This document shows, piece after piece, positions 1-11,037 of a stretch of DNA of 64,000 nucleotides (position 1 is its first letter; each line of letters opens with the position of its first letter). The DNA lies in contig CM062815.1 of assembly GCA_031772625.1 (NCBI GenBank), positions 122,807,977 through 122,871,976 of the forward strand, read 5' to 3'. Both the position numbers and the translations under genes were made by a program. The notes under the pieces are model-generated. The model saw only the letters and a list, made by a program, of their open reading frames with translations, was not told the DNA's origin and made no database searches. This DNA is from Pinus tabuliformis. Its lineage: Eukaryota > Streptophyta > Pinopsida > Pinales > Pinaceae.

Positions 1-2412
1 GTCTCTAAATGCAATGAGGAGTTAAATATCAATTTCAGTTATATATATATATAAAGTTAAACTTCGATGTCAGTTCCCCATATATAAAAGTAGAATTAAA
101 CATTAAATTCATTCATAAATAATGGTAAATTAAATACAATTTTTCCTGGAGAGAACAATAAAATATTATGAAATAACAATAATATTTTATGAGTTGTTGA
201 ATTGATAACAACTGCTCCATCTCTAGATAAGAAATTTTGTATTTCAAAACTCTATTTCAAAATTGGAGATAAGAGCTTTTCAGTGAAAAATTAATTCTTC
301 AATTTGTTTTAATGAATATCAATATGAAAAATTAATTTCTCAATTTGTTTTCAAAATTTAAATTTTGTAGTTCTGAAATTTGTTTGGAATTTGGAATAAA
401 ATGTGTTTTTATTAGAATGTTAGATTAATAATAACAAGTTTTTTGTTTTATTGAAACCAAGTGCAATCAATATATTCTCCTTGCATGATTCTCTTTAATT
501 GGATATCAACAAATAAAAGGTTATCTTGTATCGCATCTTTTATTTTTATTTTGGTAAGCTTAGTAAGACCTTTCATTCATTTATTTGCAAAAATCAGTTT
601 ACATCCATGAAAGACGTTCATAGCCTCAACTTGCTGGTGGGAAACCAGGTTTGCTGGCCATCAGAGCGCATTATAATCCATCCAAAATCTGAGGATTTTA
701 AGTTTGTCACACAAAGCCTTGTAAGACTAAATGTCTATAAACCAGTTCACCTTTAACATGCTAACATAAGTACTACTAACTGACATATACATCATCAAAA
801 TAAACAAAAAAGAAGACACTTACTACTACTCAATAGAGGACTCCACTGGAGCTAGGTCCTTAGCGCTGGAACCGACTATCTTGTATCACTTTATTTTATG
901 GTAAGTGCCACGCTTATTTATTCATAAATATAAAAATGGAATTATTGCTGATTTTATTTGCAGAAGCACATGACATCTTTCCTCATTTAAAGTTTAGGTC
1001 ATTTATATATTTTGGGTATGTCAATAGCTATTTTTTAGATTGTATTTCAGAATGGTACTTCAAATTTGTATGCAAACTATTAACTTTTGCTGTGGCCAAT
1101 TTTGGAGAGAACTTAAAGTGGATTACAATGCTGTGGGCAATTATGGAGAGAACTTGAAGTGGATTAGAACGCTGTGGGCAATTTGGAGAGAACTTGGAGT
1201 GAATTAGAATGGAATTGCAGTGTATATCATTTGAATGACTTGTGGCTAAACTAGAAGCTCATCATACTATGAAGTTCTCCATAAATTAAACAACCAAATT
1301 GGCGCATGTGTTGTATTCTTTGTTTCACAAAAAAAGGGTCCTCATACATCAATTTGGTGTTAAATGAGGTTAATATATCTTATTATTATTATCATTATAG
1401 TAAAGAATGTTATTTTTACAAAGTTTTTTGTGAAAATATCAAAATACATGCATTTTTTTTATATTCTAAAATAAAAATGGTGAATTTATATTACAAAAGG
1501 TGCAAGTACACCGTACAATGAGATGTTGCAAAAAAAGTGTTGTCAAAGAAAAACTAGCTATGTACGCAGACAATGTTTGTCAAAAATAAAAACTTCCGGA
1601 TCATACTCGTTATAGCATCCAGAGAAGATTGTTGGCTTCATTGTGTCCAATGTTGGAAGATTGGTATGTTTAAATATCTAAGTTCATGTCCTCCATCATG
1701 TGGTGAATGGGATGCCTAAATATCTAAGTCCATGTCCTCCATCATTTGGTGCTTTGTTGAATCCTTCCATGGTTGAGTTTATTAACCTTTTGTAATTGGT
1801 GTTATTGCTATAAGTTTAAATTATCCTCGTTTATAAGAAAACTTCAAAGTTTATATAGTAATTTTTTTTTTTTCTTTTCTCTAATTATAAATGAGATAGT
1901 TAAGTCACGGTTAATAAAATTCTAGAGGACTTAAATTACAATTGAAGGATTAAATTATTGGAGTATGATGCCACTTAGAGCTTAATTGCTTAATTAACAA
2001 AAACCAATGCTCAATTTTGATGGTTAGAAGGGTATGCCAATCAACAATTTATATTGATATCAGAGGTTTGTATGATGGGAAATTAATGGAACAAATAATT
2101 CCAATAACCAAAAAACCACTTTTTGTATACATGTCATGATCTCATTGAAATCTGAACATTTTTAAACATTTCTAAGCCACATTTTCAATATCCGACACCG
2201 ATTAGTTTGTTAGTTGGAAACATCTAATTTGCTGTTGGTTGAATTTACTGAGGATAATAGTTGTGATATATGTACTGTTTTGCGAAAAGAATTGATAATC
2301 ATTATTTTGAACAAAAAAATGATAGTCACCTTTTGTTCAATTATTCAAATGATAAAAATTCAAATATAGTGATTGTATACCACAGAATCGGAGTGGTTTC
2401 AATGGTAGAATC
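1..2412. other. AT-rich non-coding flank, no gene recognised
   Basis: Reading frames here are short (under about 90 codons), have AT-driven composition and resemble no family I know. I see no retrotransposon domain, paired LTR or RNA gene. Two small local duplications are visible. One is a set of about 42-bp repeats near 1095-1212. The other is a roughly 35-bp pair containing the word catgtcctccatcat, near 1672 and 1720. This is probably decayed intergenic DNA; an old element without recognisable ends cannot be excluded. Confidence 0.6.
1095..1212 (+). repeat. Three-copy ~42-bp tandem repeat
   Basis: Three consecutive units share the core ggagagaactt followed by agtggatta and gctgtgg. The first two units are about 42 and 41 bp and the third is shortened. 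They differ by a few substitutions each. No coding role is apparent. Confidence 0.75.
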
Positions 2413-2844
2413 TGTTAGAAAATTGGAAAGGCAGAAATATTTTCTTATATTGATAATTACTTGTGATATTATTATGTTCTTATTAACTTTTTTCTGTTCT
2501 TCCTTTCTTCTCATCAAACAATTATCAAAAACAAAAACATGAAGATCATGGACACCAAATGTAGGCCCTCAGCTAGGGTTAAAACCCCTATATAGGGGAA
2601 AACTAAGTGAAAGAACTTTCACTAGATTCAAATGAGATTGACCAAGACCTTAGACCAACAAACCTTCCTCCTCCACCAAGTTAGCCTTCCAAGATGATTT
2701 AGTAGTCTCTTCTTATCCAACGACTTCAACCCAACAACAATCCTTAAATTCGACTTCCCAACTACAAAATTTCGATCCCCAACAACAGAACATCGACCCA
2801 ACAACAGAACTGCAATTTCGACCCCTCCAACAACTCAACAAATC

Positions 2845-2876
<32 letters not shown>

Positions 2877-3360
2877 AGATAGAGAGAGAGAATTTCGACT
2901 TCTAGTGCTTGAGAGAGACCTTCCTTTTTTCTAGCCTTCTTCCTTGAAATTCACACTTTTTTGGCCCAGAAGATACAAATTAACTTGGTGAGTGAGTGCT
3001 CCAAATGAGGTCGAGTTGCTACCTTTATATAATTGTTTCTGCCGACTTGTCTAGTTTCAAGCCCACTTGGTGGAGGAGGCCTAAAAGAGCTAATTTCCAT
3101 TAAAATAATTTTATTTCTAGACAAATAAATCCCAAAAAGGGTTCCTTACATTATGACATGGACAAGGACACTTGACATAAAGCCTAGAAGCATGCAATGG
3201 AGGCTTTGACCTATAAACAAATGACCCAAGCATGAAGCCCATGTTTTAGTAAGCTAATTTCTTTAATAATAATTTCTTTTCTTTTCTTTTGTTTGATAAA
3301 TAAATTACATCATGACTCAAACACAATTATGAAGACCGACACTAGGTACATTTTTCAACA
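2413..3360 (-). repeat. Element A 3' LTR
   Basis: This 948-bp copy pairs with 7820-8782 along its length. It carries a (GT)n run at about 2849-2876 followed by a short GA run. The other LTR has a long GA run at the same place, so the microsatellite has diverged in type and length since insertion. Confidence 0.9.
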
Positions 3361-3369
3361 CTCCCTCTT
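3361..3369 (-). other. Element A polypurine tract
   Basis: The minus strand reads AAGAGGGAG immediately before the 3' LTR. This is the expected position for the plus-strand DNA priming site. Confidence 0.75.
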
Positions 3370-5699
3370 AACAAGGGAGGTATTCATTATTACATATATA
3401 TAAAGTTACATGGAAAATCTTCAAAATGATCTATGAAGAGTTCTAGCACAGTGAGTGCTATGGACTAGAAACCTGATTAGGGTATTATATTTGGGTGGGA
3501 CTAAGATGGACTCAAGTTTTCTGCTAGTCTAGGTACCACCATGCTTACTTGCTAACCATTAACCTTGGGATCTAGGTGCGTATCCAAGATCGGAGCTCTA
3601 TGAACAACGCCACCCTCCCTCTTCGGGATCTAGACATCAACACATAGGCTGACCAGATGTCCTCCCACTCATCCGCCATTAGATGCTTCATCTCTCTTTA
3701 TAATCTAAACCATATGTATCCATTTGTCCAAGCATGCTTCCCAAGTGTTCGTCCTTCTTTATGGAGAGGTTTACCTGTTCAAACACAAACCCCAATCAAC
3801 AATAAACTTTCAAATATACATATACAAGTAAACACAAACCTTCGGGGTTCTCAATCATCTTGATGCCACTTAGTTATTCATATTCAACTATTGGAAAGTT
3901 TTTCTTCTTTCATTTCTTTCTAAACACCAAGACATCCTCAATACATTGAAAATTTATTCATTCTCAGATTTCTTTTACAAGGTATCCATCATGACTCATA
4001 ATATGCCCTCCCTCTCAATTGGGAATATGTATTCTTTTCTTCTAACCATGCTCCTTCTTAACTTAGAGAGATCAACAATTTCTTCTTTCATAACATCAGA
4101 GAAGCTTCAACCTTTCACGACTTCCATCAAGGTCATCTTGATCATCATCATCCTTATATCTTCCTTCATCATGGTTATCATTATTTTTCAATTACGAATA
4201 TCTCCAACATCTTGAAGATTATGTACCTGCAAAATTTTAATAGCAGGTACAACCAAATACATATAGGAGCATGAGGCTAATTATGCCAAATTCTTATAAT
4301 GGAAGCATTAAAGCATTCCGACTTTAGACATCAAATACCTAAACCTAGTTAGGTTCATAATTGATAAGAGACACATTTATTTGCATATTAGACTTCAACT
4401 TCTTACTAGGGTTTTGTTACAAACCCTAGATTCCATTTCGAGACACAAGACCTTAGATAACAAATCAAATAATAATCCAATCACAGTACTATACATCTAA
4501 GGTTTCAATACTATATTTAATGACAAACTTTATTAGGGTTTGTTCCAAACCCTAGATTTTCATCATCAAAACTAAACATATCAATAATATCATCAAGTTT
4601 TAGAATATCAATTTCTACTAGGGTTTTGTTACAAACCCTATAATTTACAAATTAAAACATGAGTATCAATAAAGATACTCACATATAACTAGGATTTCAT
4701 AATCATGCACTAGCATATCACAACAATATCTACTAGGTAAACCCAAGACACAAACATCAATAAATTAAAGTTAGATATAGAACAATTTTGATCAGGCTTG
4801 GGTTTCAATTAGACAAACGAACATACACCTAGGGTTTCGTTCCTAAGATCTTACTACAACTATCACATGGGCTTTAGCTTCTAGACCCAAATTTATCAAA
4901 CCCTAAAGATCTAGGGTTTAGACATTAACAACAAACCCTAAAGGACTAGGATTTTGCCATAACAATACAAAAACCCAAAATATCAAAAGAATATGATTTC
5001 TAAATTTCATTAACAACCCTAAGTAGACTAGGGTTTCATAAATATTGACATACCCTTAGGTTAGGGTTTTATAGAACCTTTTTAGGGTTCCACAAGAATG
5101 ATAATATAACGAGGATAGATTCAATCTAATGATTAATTACCCTAACAATAATATTTTACGATTCAAAACCCTAGACATAACAATAATAGTAATGTAAAGC
5201 AAAATCTAAAAGAAGAATGATCATACCTTGTACATAAAGAGAAATTTATAACAAATATTATAGTCTAAGACATACCTTGATTTGTTTCTTAACAAACCTT
5301 GTAGGACATCAATCCTTGAAGGGATTTCTTTGTAGTAGAACTCCTTCCATGCTTCAAGTCTGTCCTTTGAAGTCTCCTCCATAACCTTTGAGTATTTAGT
5401 AAGCTTTCCTAACCAAGGAAAATATAAATGGAAGGTTATTAGCATATAATACAAACACATCTTAATGTGAGTAGGAAAGCAAACATAAAAATGAAACAAG
5501 AAACAAGATACTTATCTTTTGGTAAAATGGTGAAGGCTCCGTCTTAATCCATTCTTTGAGGTATACCGACAACTAATCAAAAATTTAAAATGTTCTAACA
5601 AGACATGTCAGACCTACAAACTCTAGAAATCAAAACATAAATGAAAACAATTCAAAACTTAAATATAGAATATTAAGAGAAATATGAGGGAGAGGACTT
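3370..5699 (-). other. Element A non-coding interior between gag and 3' LTR
   Basis: About 2.3 kb occupies the place where a copia element would have its pol gene. Neither strand shows the integrase, RT or RNase H signatures that are easy to read in elements E and I. From about 4400 to 5170 it is rich in aaaccctag and its complement, listed separately. It may be a large-retrotransposon-derivative type of spacer or sequence decayed beyond recognition. Confidence 0.6.
4404..5175. repeat. Cluster of AAACCCTA / TAGGGTTT inverted repeats
   Basis: Three near-identical short hairpins of the form tagggttt(t)gttacaaaccct lie near 4406, 4534 and 4618. A further inverted pair is near 4902 (aaaccctaaagatctagggttt), and single ctagggttt or aaccctag words follow up to about 5175. 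Each hairpin has a 7-8 base stem around a 4-6 base loop. The word resembles the plant telomere unit but is not in tandem, so this is not an interstitial telomere array. Confidence 0.75.
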
Positions 5700-7680
5700 A
5701 GTAGTATAAGTCGTTGACTTTCGATTCTTCAATCTTGCTCTTCTTTAATGGAGCTTCATCAACAACATTCACATGTTCTATTTCTCTCTTCTAATTCCTT
5801 GGATCTTCACGACAATGAATTTTGTAGTGACCAATCTTGTGACAATTGTAACATTCAATCTTGGATAGTTCAACTTTCTTCCTTGGTCTTTTGAACTTCC
5901 TGAAGTTTCCCTTCTTCTTGTGATGAGTAGAATAGGCATTAGAGGTTTTTTGTTCTTTATCCTCCTTTTTGTTTACTAATGATACTTGAGCATCCTCTCG
6001 ACTACATGTATTTCACATTTGTTCAAATGTTGGAGTATCCTTCCAACGGTTAAGTCTTGATGCAAAAGCACTCCAAGATTTGGTAGTCCTAGAAGAGCAG
6101 TAATAACAAGCTCCTTTTTTGGGACAATTTCATCTATTGCTTGGAGTTCATCTATGATTCTAGATATCCTTATAAAGTATGATGATACAATATCATCTTT
6201 AGTCATTTTAATGTTGATTTTTGGTAGCATCAGATGTGCTCTAGCCATGAAAATTGGTGGAGAGGCTAAGGCACATGAGATCTCCAAGACCTAGAAATCG
6301 TTTGGAGAAATTCCACTGGATGAAGAGATAAAATAATTAATATTTTTAATGAGACCTTAAGTCTAAACTTAAGAAAATTAAAATATTAATGTGTATTAAT
6401 ATGATATGGGTGCGAAAGTCCTAAATAACGAGGATCAAGATAGATCTAATCTTAGCCATTGATTAGAGACTTAATCTCGGCCGTTGAATCGTCAACAAGA
6501 AAAGTATAAGAGGAGGCTTGAGGGCCAGTTAGAGACACACCAAGTTGATCTAGAATTCGATTTTCTGGGGTAGGGTTTGCTGAGGAAATTGAGTGAGTGA
6601 TCAGTTGTAGCGAGGGGTAGTTCAGCAAGGGATTTCGATCCAAGGCTGAAGAATACATATTGGAGAGGCAGCAGAGTGCCGGAAGAGGCAGCGTGAGCCT
6701 AGGATGGCTGACGCAGAGGCAGCAAGGGTTGACACATAGGCTAAGGAGGCCAACGCAGAGGACACCGAGGCTAAGGAAGCTGACGCAAAGGTCGTAGTGG
6801 CTGACGCAGAAGACGCAAAAAGCTTCAGAGGCTGCGCTGAGGTGATTCAGTGAGACACACTGAGCGCTGATTAGCTAACGCAAAGCTGAGAAGGTGACAC
6901 CATTCCAGAGGAGTGCGTGGATTAGCTTTCGCTATCTAGCACAAGGAACAACCAGATTCATTGTGGGATTGTTCATCCGGCTGCTGATCAGCCGAGATAT
7001 TTGTCTCCAGATAGAGGTATTGCTGCCAAGGATATTCTCTGAAGGGTGAGCCATTTATGGCACCCTAATTTTATTTAGAAATCTACTTAATAATAAAACC
7101 CTCATATATGCTGCACCAGTTTTCCCGCATTGGGTTTTTCTGGGGACGATTGTCCAAAAATAACAGTGTCCCTTGTGTTATCTTAGTTTATTTCAGTTGT
7201 TGATCTGTATATTTGTGAAGGCTGCAATTGTGTTTATTTCGATGTTTATATTATTAAATAACTTGTTAATGTAAAGGACAAGTAGGAGATAATAAACCAG
7301 AGATTGCAGTAGGGGTTTCTGATGTGTTAGATTCAAAAATTTTCATTCTTAATAGTCCTTAATTCATTCTCAAGGCTTGCTATTTGACCAATGTTCTTGA
7401 TGGTGAATAATTTGGAGAGAGCCTCATACATTTCTTAAGCGAAATTTATGTTGCATATGTATGGAATTAGGTTGTCCTTAACTCCATCCACTATTAGGTT
7501 CATAGCCAAGATTTCAATTTAACTAAACTTTTCTTTTTCCGCTTCACTTGATTCATCTATAGGCTTCTTGATTTTTCCTTGAACAAGATCCAAAACTTTG
7601 TTCTTTTCGAGAATGATATCTATCATCTTTTTCCAGGCCCTGTAGTTGGAGACACCTTCTAGTTTGTTTTCTCCCTTCAT
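5700..7680 (-). pseudogene. gag: Element A gag, copia-type, broken
   Basis: This is a structural capsid-nucleocapsid protein remnant. Read on the minus strand from an ATG at 7678-7680, it begins MKGENKLEGVSNYRAWKK, a typical start of copia gag (UBN2-type), followed by a stretch ending ENELRTIK near 7353. After a 1.1-kb insertion it resumes with IKMTKDDIVSSYF near 6210. A zinc knuckle of the form CX2CX4HX4C (CYNCHKIGHYKIHC) is encoded at 5812-5853, and an in-frame TAG follows shortly after. The frame is interrupted by the insertion, by stops and probably by small indels, so it is not translatable as one protein. No pol gene follows it. Confidence 0.8.
6213..7348 (+). mobile_element. Probable solo LTR inserted in element A gag
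   Basis: The gag reading frame is cut at this point and resumes after it. The word TTAAT occurs on both sides (6208-6212 and 7349-7353), as a 5-bp target duplication would. The 1136-bp insert has LTR-like features on the plus strand. These are an AACGG-type motif near 6480, a possible TATA (agtataag) near 6504, a GC-richer transcribed part with degenerate ctgacgcagagg repeats (about 6700-6800), and a cccgcattgggtttttctgggg stretch near 7120 typical of copia LTRs. I find no partner LTR. The exact ends are uncertain because TG...CA does not coincide with the TTAAT duplication. Confidence 0.55.
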
Positions 7681-7800
7681 TGAGTTTGACACAGTTCTTG
7701 TAGGTAGTAGACTTATTTCCTTATGATTTTTTTCCTTAATAACCTTCCTTTGATTTCCTTTTCCTTAATGTATCTTCAACCTACCTTTTTATTTCTTCTT

Positions 7801-7819
7801 CGCCTTAGCTTTGATACCA
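7801..7819 (-). other. Element A primer binding site (tRNA-Met type)
   Basis: The minus strand reads TGGTATCAAAGCTAAGG directly after the 5' LTR. It matches the plant initiator tRNA-Met 3' end complement (TGGTATCAGAGC) with one change. Confidence 0.85.
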
Positions 7820-8264
7820 TGTTAGAAAATCAGAAAGGCAGAAAGGTTTTCTTATATTGATAATTACTTGTGATATTATTATGTTATTATTAACTTCTTT
7901 GTGTTCTTCTTTTATCTTCTTCTCATCAAGCAATTATAAAAAAAACATGAAGACCATGGACACGAGATGTAGGCACTCAACCAAGGCTAAAACCCCTATA
8001 TAGGGGAAAACCCAGTGAAAAAACTCTTCCTATAGTAGATTCAAAATGAGATAGACCAAGACCTTACACCAACATACCTTCCTCCTCCACCAGGTCAACG
8101 TTCCAATATAATTTAGTAGTCTCTTCTTATCTAACAAGTTCAGCCTAGCAACAATCCATAAATTCGATTTCCCAACTACAAAATGTTGACCCCCAACAAC
8201 AAAACTTCGACCCAGTAGAAAAACTGCTGTTTCGGCCCCCTCCAACAGCCTAGAAAATCCACAC

Positions 8265-8307
<43 letters not shown>

Positions 8308-8782
8308 TCGACTTCTAGTGCTTGAGAGAGACCTTCTTCCTTTTTTATAGCCTTCTTCCTCTTCATCCTTGAAATTCACACTTTTTCTGGCCTAGAAGAT
8401 ACAAATCGAACTTGGTGAGTGATTGCTCCAAATGAGGTCGAGTTATTGCTTTTATATAGGTGTTTCTTCCGACTTGTCGAGTGTGAGGCCAACTTGGTGG
8501 AGGAGGCCTAGAAGACCTAATTTACATTAAAATAATTTTCTTTCTTGACAAATAAATCCTAAGAAGAGTTCTTTACATTATGACATAGACAAGACACTTG
8601 ACATAAACCCTAAAAGCTTGCAATGGAGTATTTGACCTATAAACAAATGAACCAAGCATGAAATCCATGCTTTAATAAGAGATTTTCTTTAATAATATTT
8701 TTTCTTTCTTTCTTTTGATAAATAAATTACATCATGACTCAAATGAAATTATGAAGACCGACACTAGTTACATTCTTCAACA
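7820..8782 (-). repeat. Element A 5' LTR
   Basis: This 963-bp copy is the partner of 2413-3360. It carries a pure GA/AG run at about 8263-8303. It lies next to the tRNA-Met primer site, which makes it the 5' LTR on the minus strand. Confidence 0.9.
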
Positions 8783-9167
8783 TAATCAAGGAGTAAATAT
8801 TTTAATTTTCAAAGAAGAAAAAAGTTTAGCATGGGAATTTTCAAATAACTTAACCTAAAGCATTTTTAATAAATCGCGCAAAACATTGAATAGGGTATTT
8901 TAAAGAAAAACTTATAATAAATTATTTGCATAGGATTAGATGGTTCAGAGGAAAAGACTTATGGTTTCTCAACAACTGATGTCAAAATCTGGATTTCAAA
9001 CAGTTCACTAATAAATAGCTGGACGTTTTCAAAACAAAGTTATCGAGTAAAATGATTGAGAAAATTTGAAACTTCATTTATATCATGTTATGTATTTGAA
9101 AAATTTCCATATTAAAGTTTCCCTTGACTATCAAGAAAAGTTTGATGAATCTAAACTAGCATGGAGG
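8783..9167. other. AT-rich spacer between elements A and B
   Basis: This is the right flank of A's target site and the left flank of B's. Frames are short and AT-rich, and nothing recognisable is encoded. Confidence 0.6.
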
Positions 9168-10074
9168 TTTTGAATTTTGTAGATATGGTCGATGTTCATA
9201 ATTAATATTGTAATCATTGATGTATTCTACAAAGCATGTTCTTCATGCTATCTTTGTCAAAATAAAAATGTAAAAAAGCATGTTTTTCATGTCCTTTGAA
9301 AAAGAAGAAAAAATAAAATTTTAAAGTTGAATTTAGTGGCTCCAAAAGAGGCCAAGTCGGCTTAGTCAGAGAAAGGCACCCATTCAACCTTCAAGATGAC
9401 TATATATATGAGGCAATTCGACCACTCATTAAGAAATAATGTCGATCTGTCCGAGGCAAGCAAAGGTCTGGTTTGAGGGAAGCAAGGGAATGTTTGGTCT
9501 AAGGCAAGCCATGCCAAGGAGGCAAAATAGTGGATGAATTTATGGGTTGAAGGAAAAATTCTCTTTGGTAGCATTATGTATTGGAGGACTAAAATTACTC
9601 TGTGAAAAGGTTGAAACTCTGAGGAACAAAGAAGTGTAGGATAAATATGTGCCAAAAAAAGTACGACAAGAGTTGTAGGACCAAGTTCTATGGATGATGT
9701 AGGAGGAGAAAATTCTTCCCTAACTGAGCAAACCAAAGCGAGTTTCTTGGGAAAGTGACTTAAATAGAAGAGTTGGACTAGGTTTACCTAGCTAAATTGT
9801 TGGTCTATTTGACCTTGTATTTGACTGATGTATCTTTGTTGAACTTGATGATTTCTCCAAGGAAAAGGTCGCTGAGATTTTCCCCCATGTGGGTTTTCCT
9901 AGGGTAAACTCTTGTGTTCTTAATGGGGCTATCTCTTCGTGATCTTATTGTCATAATATTATGTTGTTGATGTCTTCTGTGTAATTTCTTAATGATGGAA
10001 TACTGGATATGGATGTGAAAAATATTTAAATCATTTGAAGTAATTATAAGTGTAGAAGACTATAAAACTCAACA
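9168..10074 (+). repeat. Element B 5' LTR
   Basis: This 907-bp copy starts ttttgaattttg (the first bases probably mutated from TGTT) and ends aactcaaca. It aligns through its length with 37638-38562, for example in the shared block aaagcatgttcttcatgc and in ttcaagatgactatatatat, where the TATA-like stretch near 9400 may be the promoter. Confidence 0.85.
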
Positions 10075-10086
10075 TGGTATCATAAC
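10075..10086 (+). other. Element B primer binding site
   Basis: TGGTATCATAAC abuts the 5' LTR and resembles the tRNA-Met site TGGTATCAGAGC, with two or more changes. Confidence 0.7.
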
Positions 10087-11037
10087 TATGGTGAAAGAGA
10101 AACCATCCTCTAGGGCTCATTTTTTTCAAGTAGCCCTAGATGCCTTAGTTCAAAAATCAAAGATCAAGAATTGACCTCCCTTTTGAAGAAAAGCTACATT
10201 CTTCCAAGTCAATACAAGGTTGAAAGTTTGGTAAAGGAGTACTTGAAAATGATTTGTCTATGCTAAAGATGGCCAAAGCCTTAAAGCTTAGACCAAAGAA
10301 ACCTCAGAGCTTATCTCAAAGAGACCGAGAAGCATTAAGGCTTAGGTTTCAAATCCAAAGATAGTCTCTATTCCAGTATTAAAGACAAAGATACCTTTTG
10401 AATGACCTTAGAGAATCTGAAAAATTTGAAATAATGGAAAAGCATGGCTACAATTTTGTTTTGGTTTATAAGGTACAACTAGGTCATGATCGTGAGGAAC
10501 TTATCTTGTTTATAAGGATAGAATATTGTAATGAAATATGTAATTTACTAAGTCTCTGTGATTAAGGGTGTGAATACGAGAATTTCAGTTTCAGTAGGAA
10601 GAAAGGACTAAGAGTCTCATATTTTATCTTAGTAAGGCTAGATGGCCTCAGTTCGAAATATCTCAGGAGTCTGAATTTATCGTAGGCCTAATATAGTTCC
10701 AGGAGGACGAATATGGTTGCAGGGGACCAAATATGGTTGCAGGAAGGCCTCCGAACTTGTTTCATTCCAAAAACCTCAGATCAAAGATTTAGAAGGTTGA
10801 AGAAATGTTTCAATTCTATCTCAATCAGACCAAGAAGCCTTGTGAGATCCAAGGAACTTCAATCAATTGTCTCAGTTATTGGAAAAGCCAGGATCACTAA
10901 TGCATACCATGTTCATCATTCATAAGTCATGGAGCATAAGCCAATCTACAAAAGTTTTTTAAATATTTGGTACATGGAAAAACACTAGAAGAAGGGTAGA
11001 CATGTCATCATAGATTTCAGGTGTTGCGTGTCTGTCT
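10087..11037 (+). other. Element B interior, left part, undefined
   Basis: This should correspond to the leader and gag of B. I see repeated aaagcttagaccaaagaaacctcagag-like words (10280-10380) but no clear gag domain or zinc knuckle. The five bases tgtct at 11033-11037 are one copy of element C's target duplication. Decay is too advanced to call a gene. Confidence 0.55.

Larger units (their letters stand above)
2413..8782 (-). mobile_element. Element A: pol-less copia-type LTR retrotransposon with gag
   Basis: Two LTRs (2413-3360 and 7820-8782) start with tgttagaaaa and end with ttcaaca. Directly next to the right LTR, the minus strand reads TGGTATCAAAGC, a primer site for initiator tRNA-Met. 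Next to the left LTR, the minus strand reads AAGAGGGAG, a polypurine tract. The element is therefore minus-strand. Flanking bases are gaatc (2408-2412) and taatc (8783-8787), a 5-bp target duplication with one mismatch. The interior is about 4.46 kb, of which about 1.14 kb is a later insertion. It encodes a decayed copia-type gag with a zinc knuckle. I see no protease, integrase, RT or RNase H, so it must have depended on enzymes supplied in trans. The structure resembles gag-only (TR-GAG or LARD-like) elements. Confidence 0.88.

Noticed and set aside
4404..5175. Interstitial telomeric repeat array
   Set aside because: The aaaccctag words are spaced and inverted, not a tandem of CCCTAAA units.
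8176..8379. Ser-Leu-rich frame with repeated SLSLSL
   Set aside because: It is the translation of the GA microsatellite in element A's LTR.
9168..10074. Two solo LTRs in place of element B
   Set aside because: One copy has a primer site on its inner side and the other a purine tract on its inner side. That fits one element with both LTRs better than two solo LTRs.
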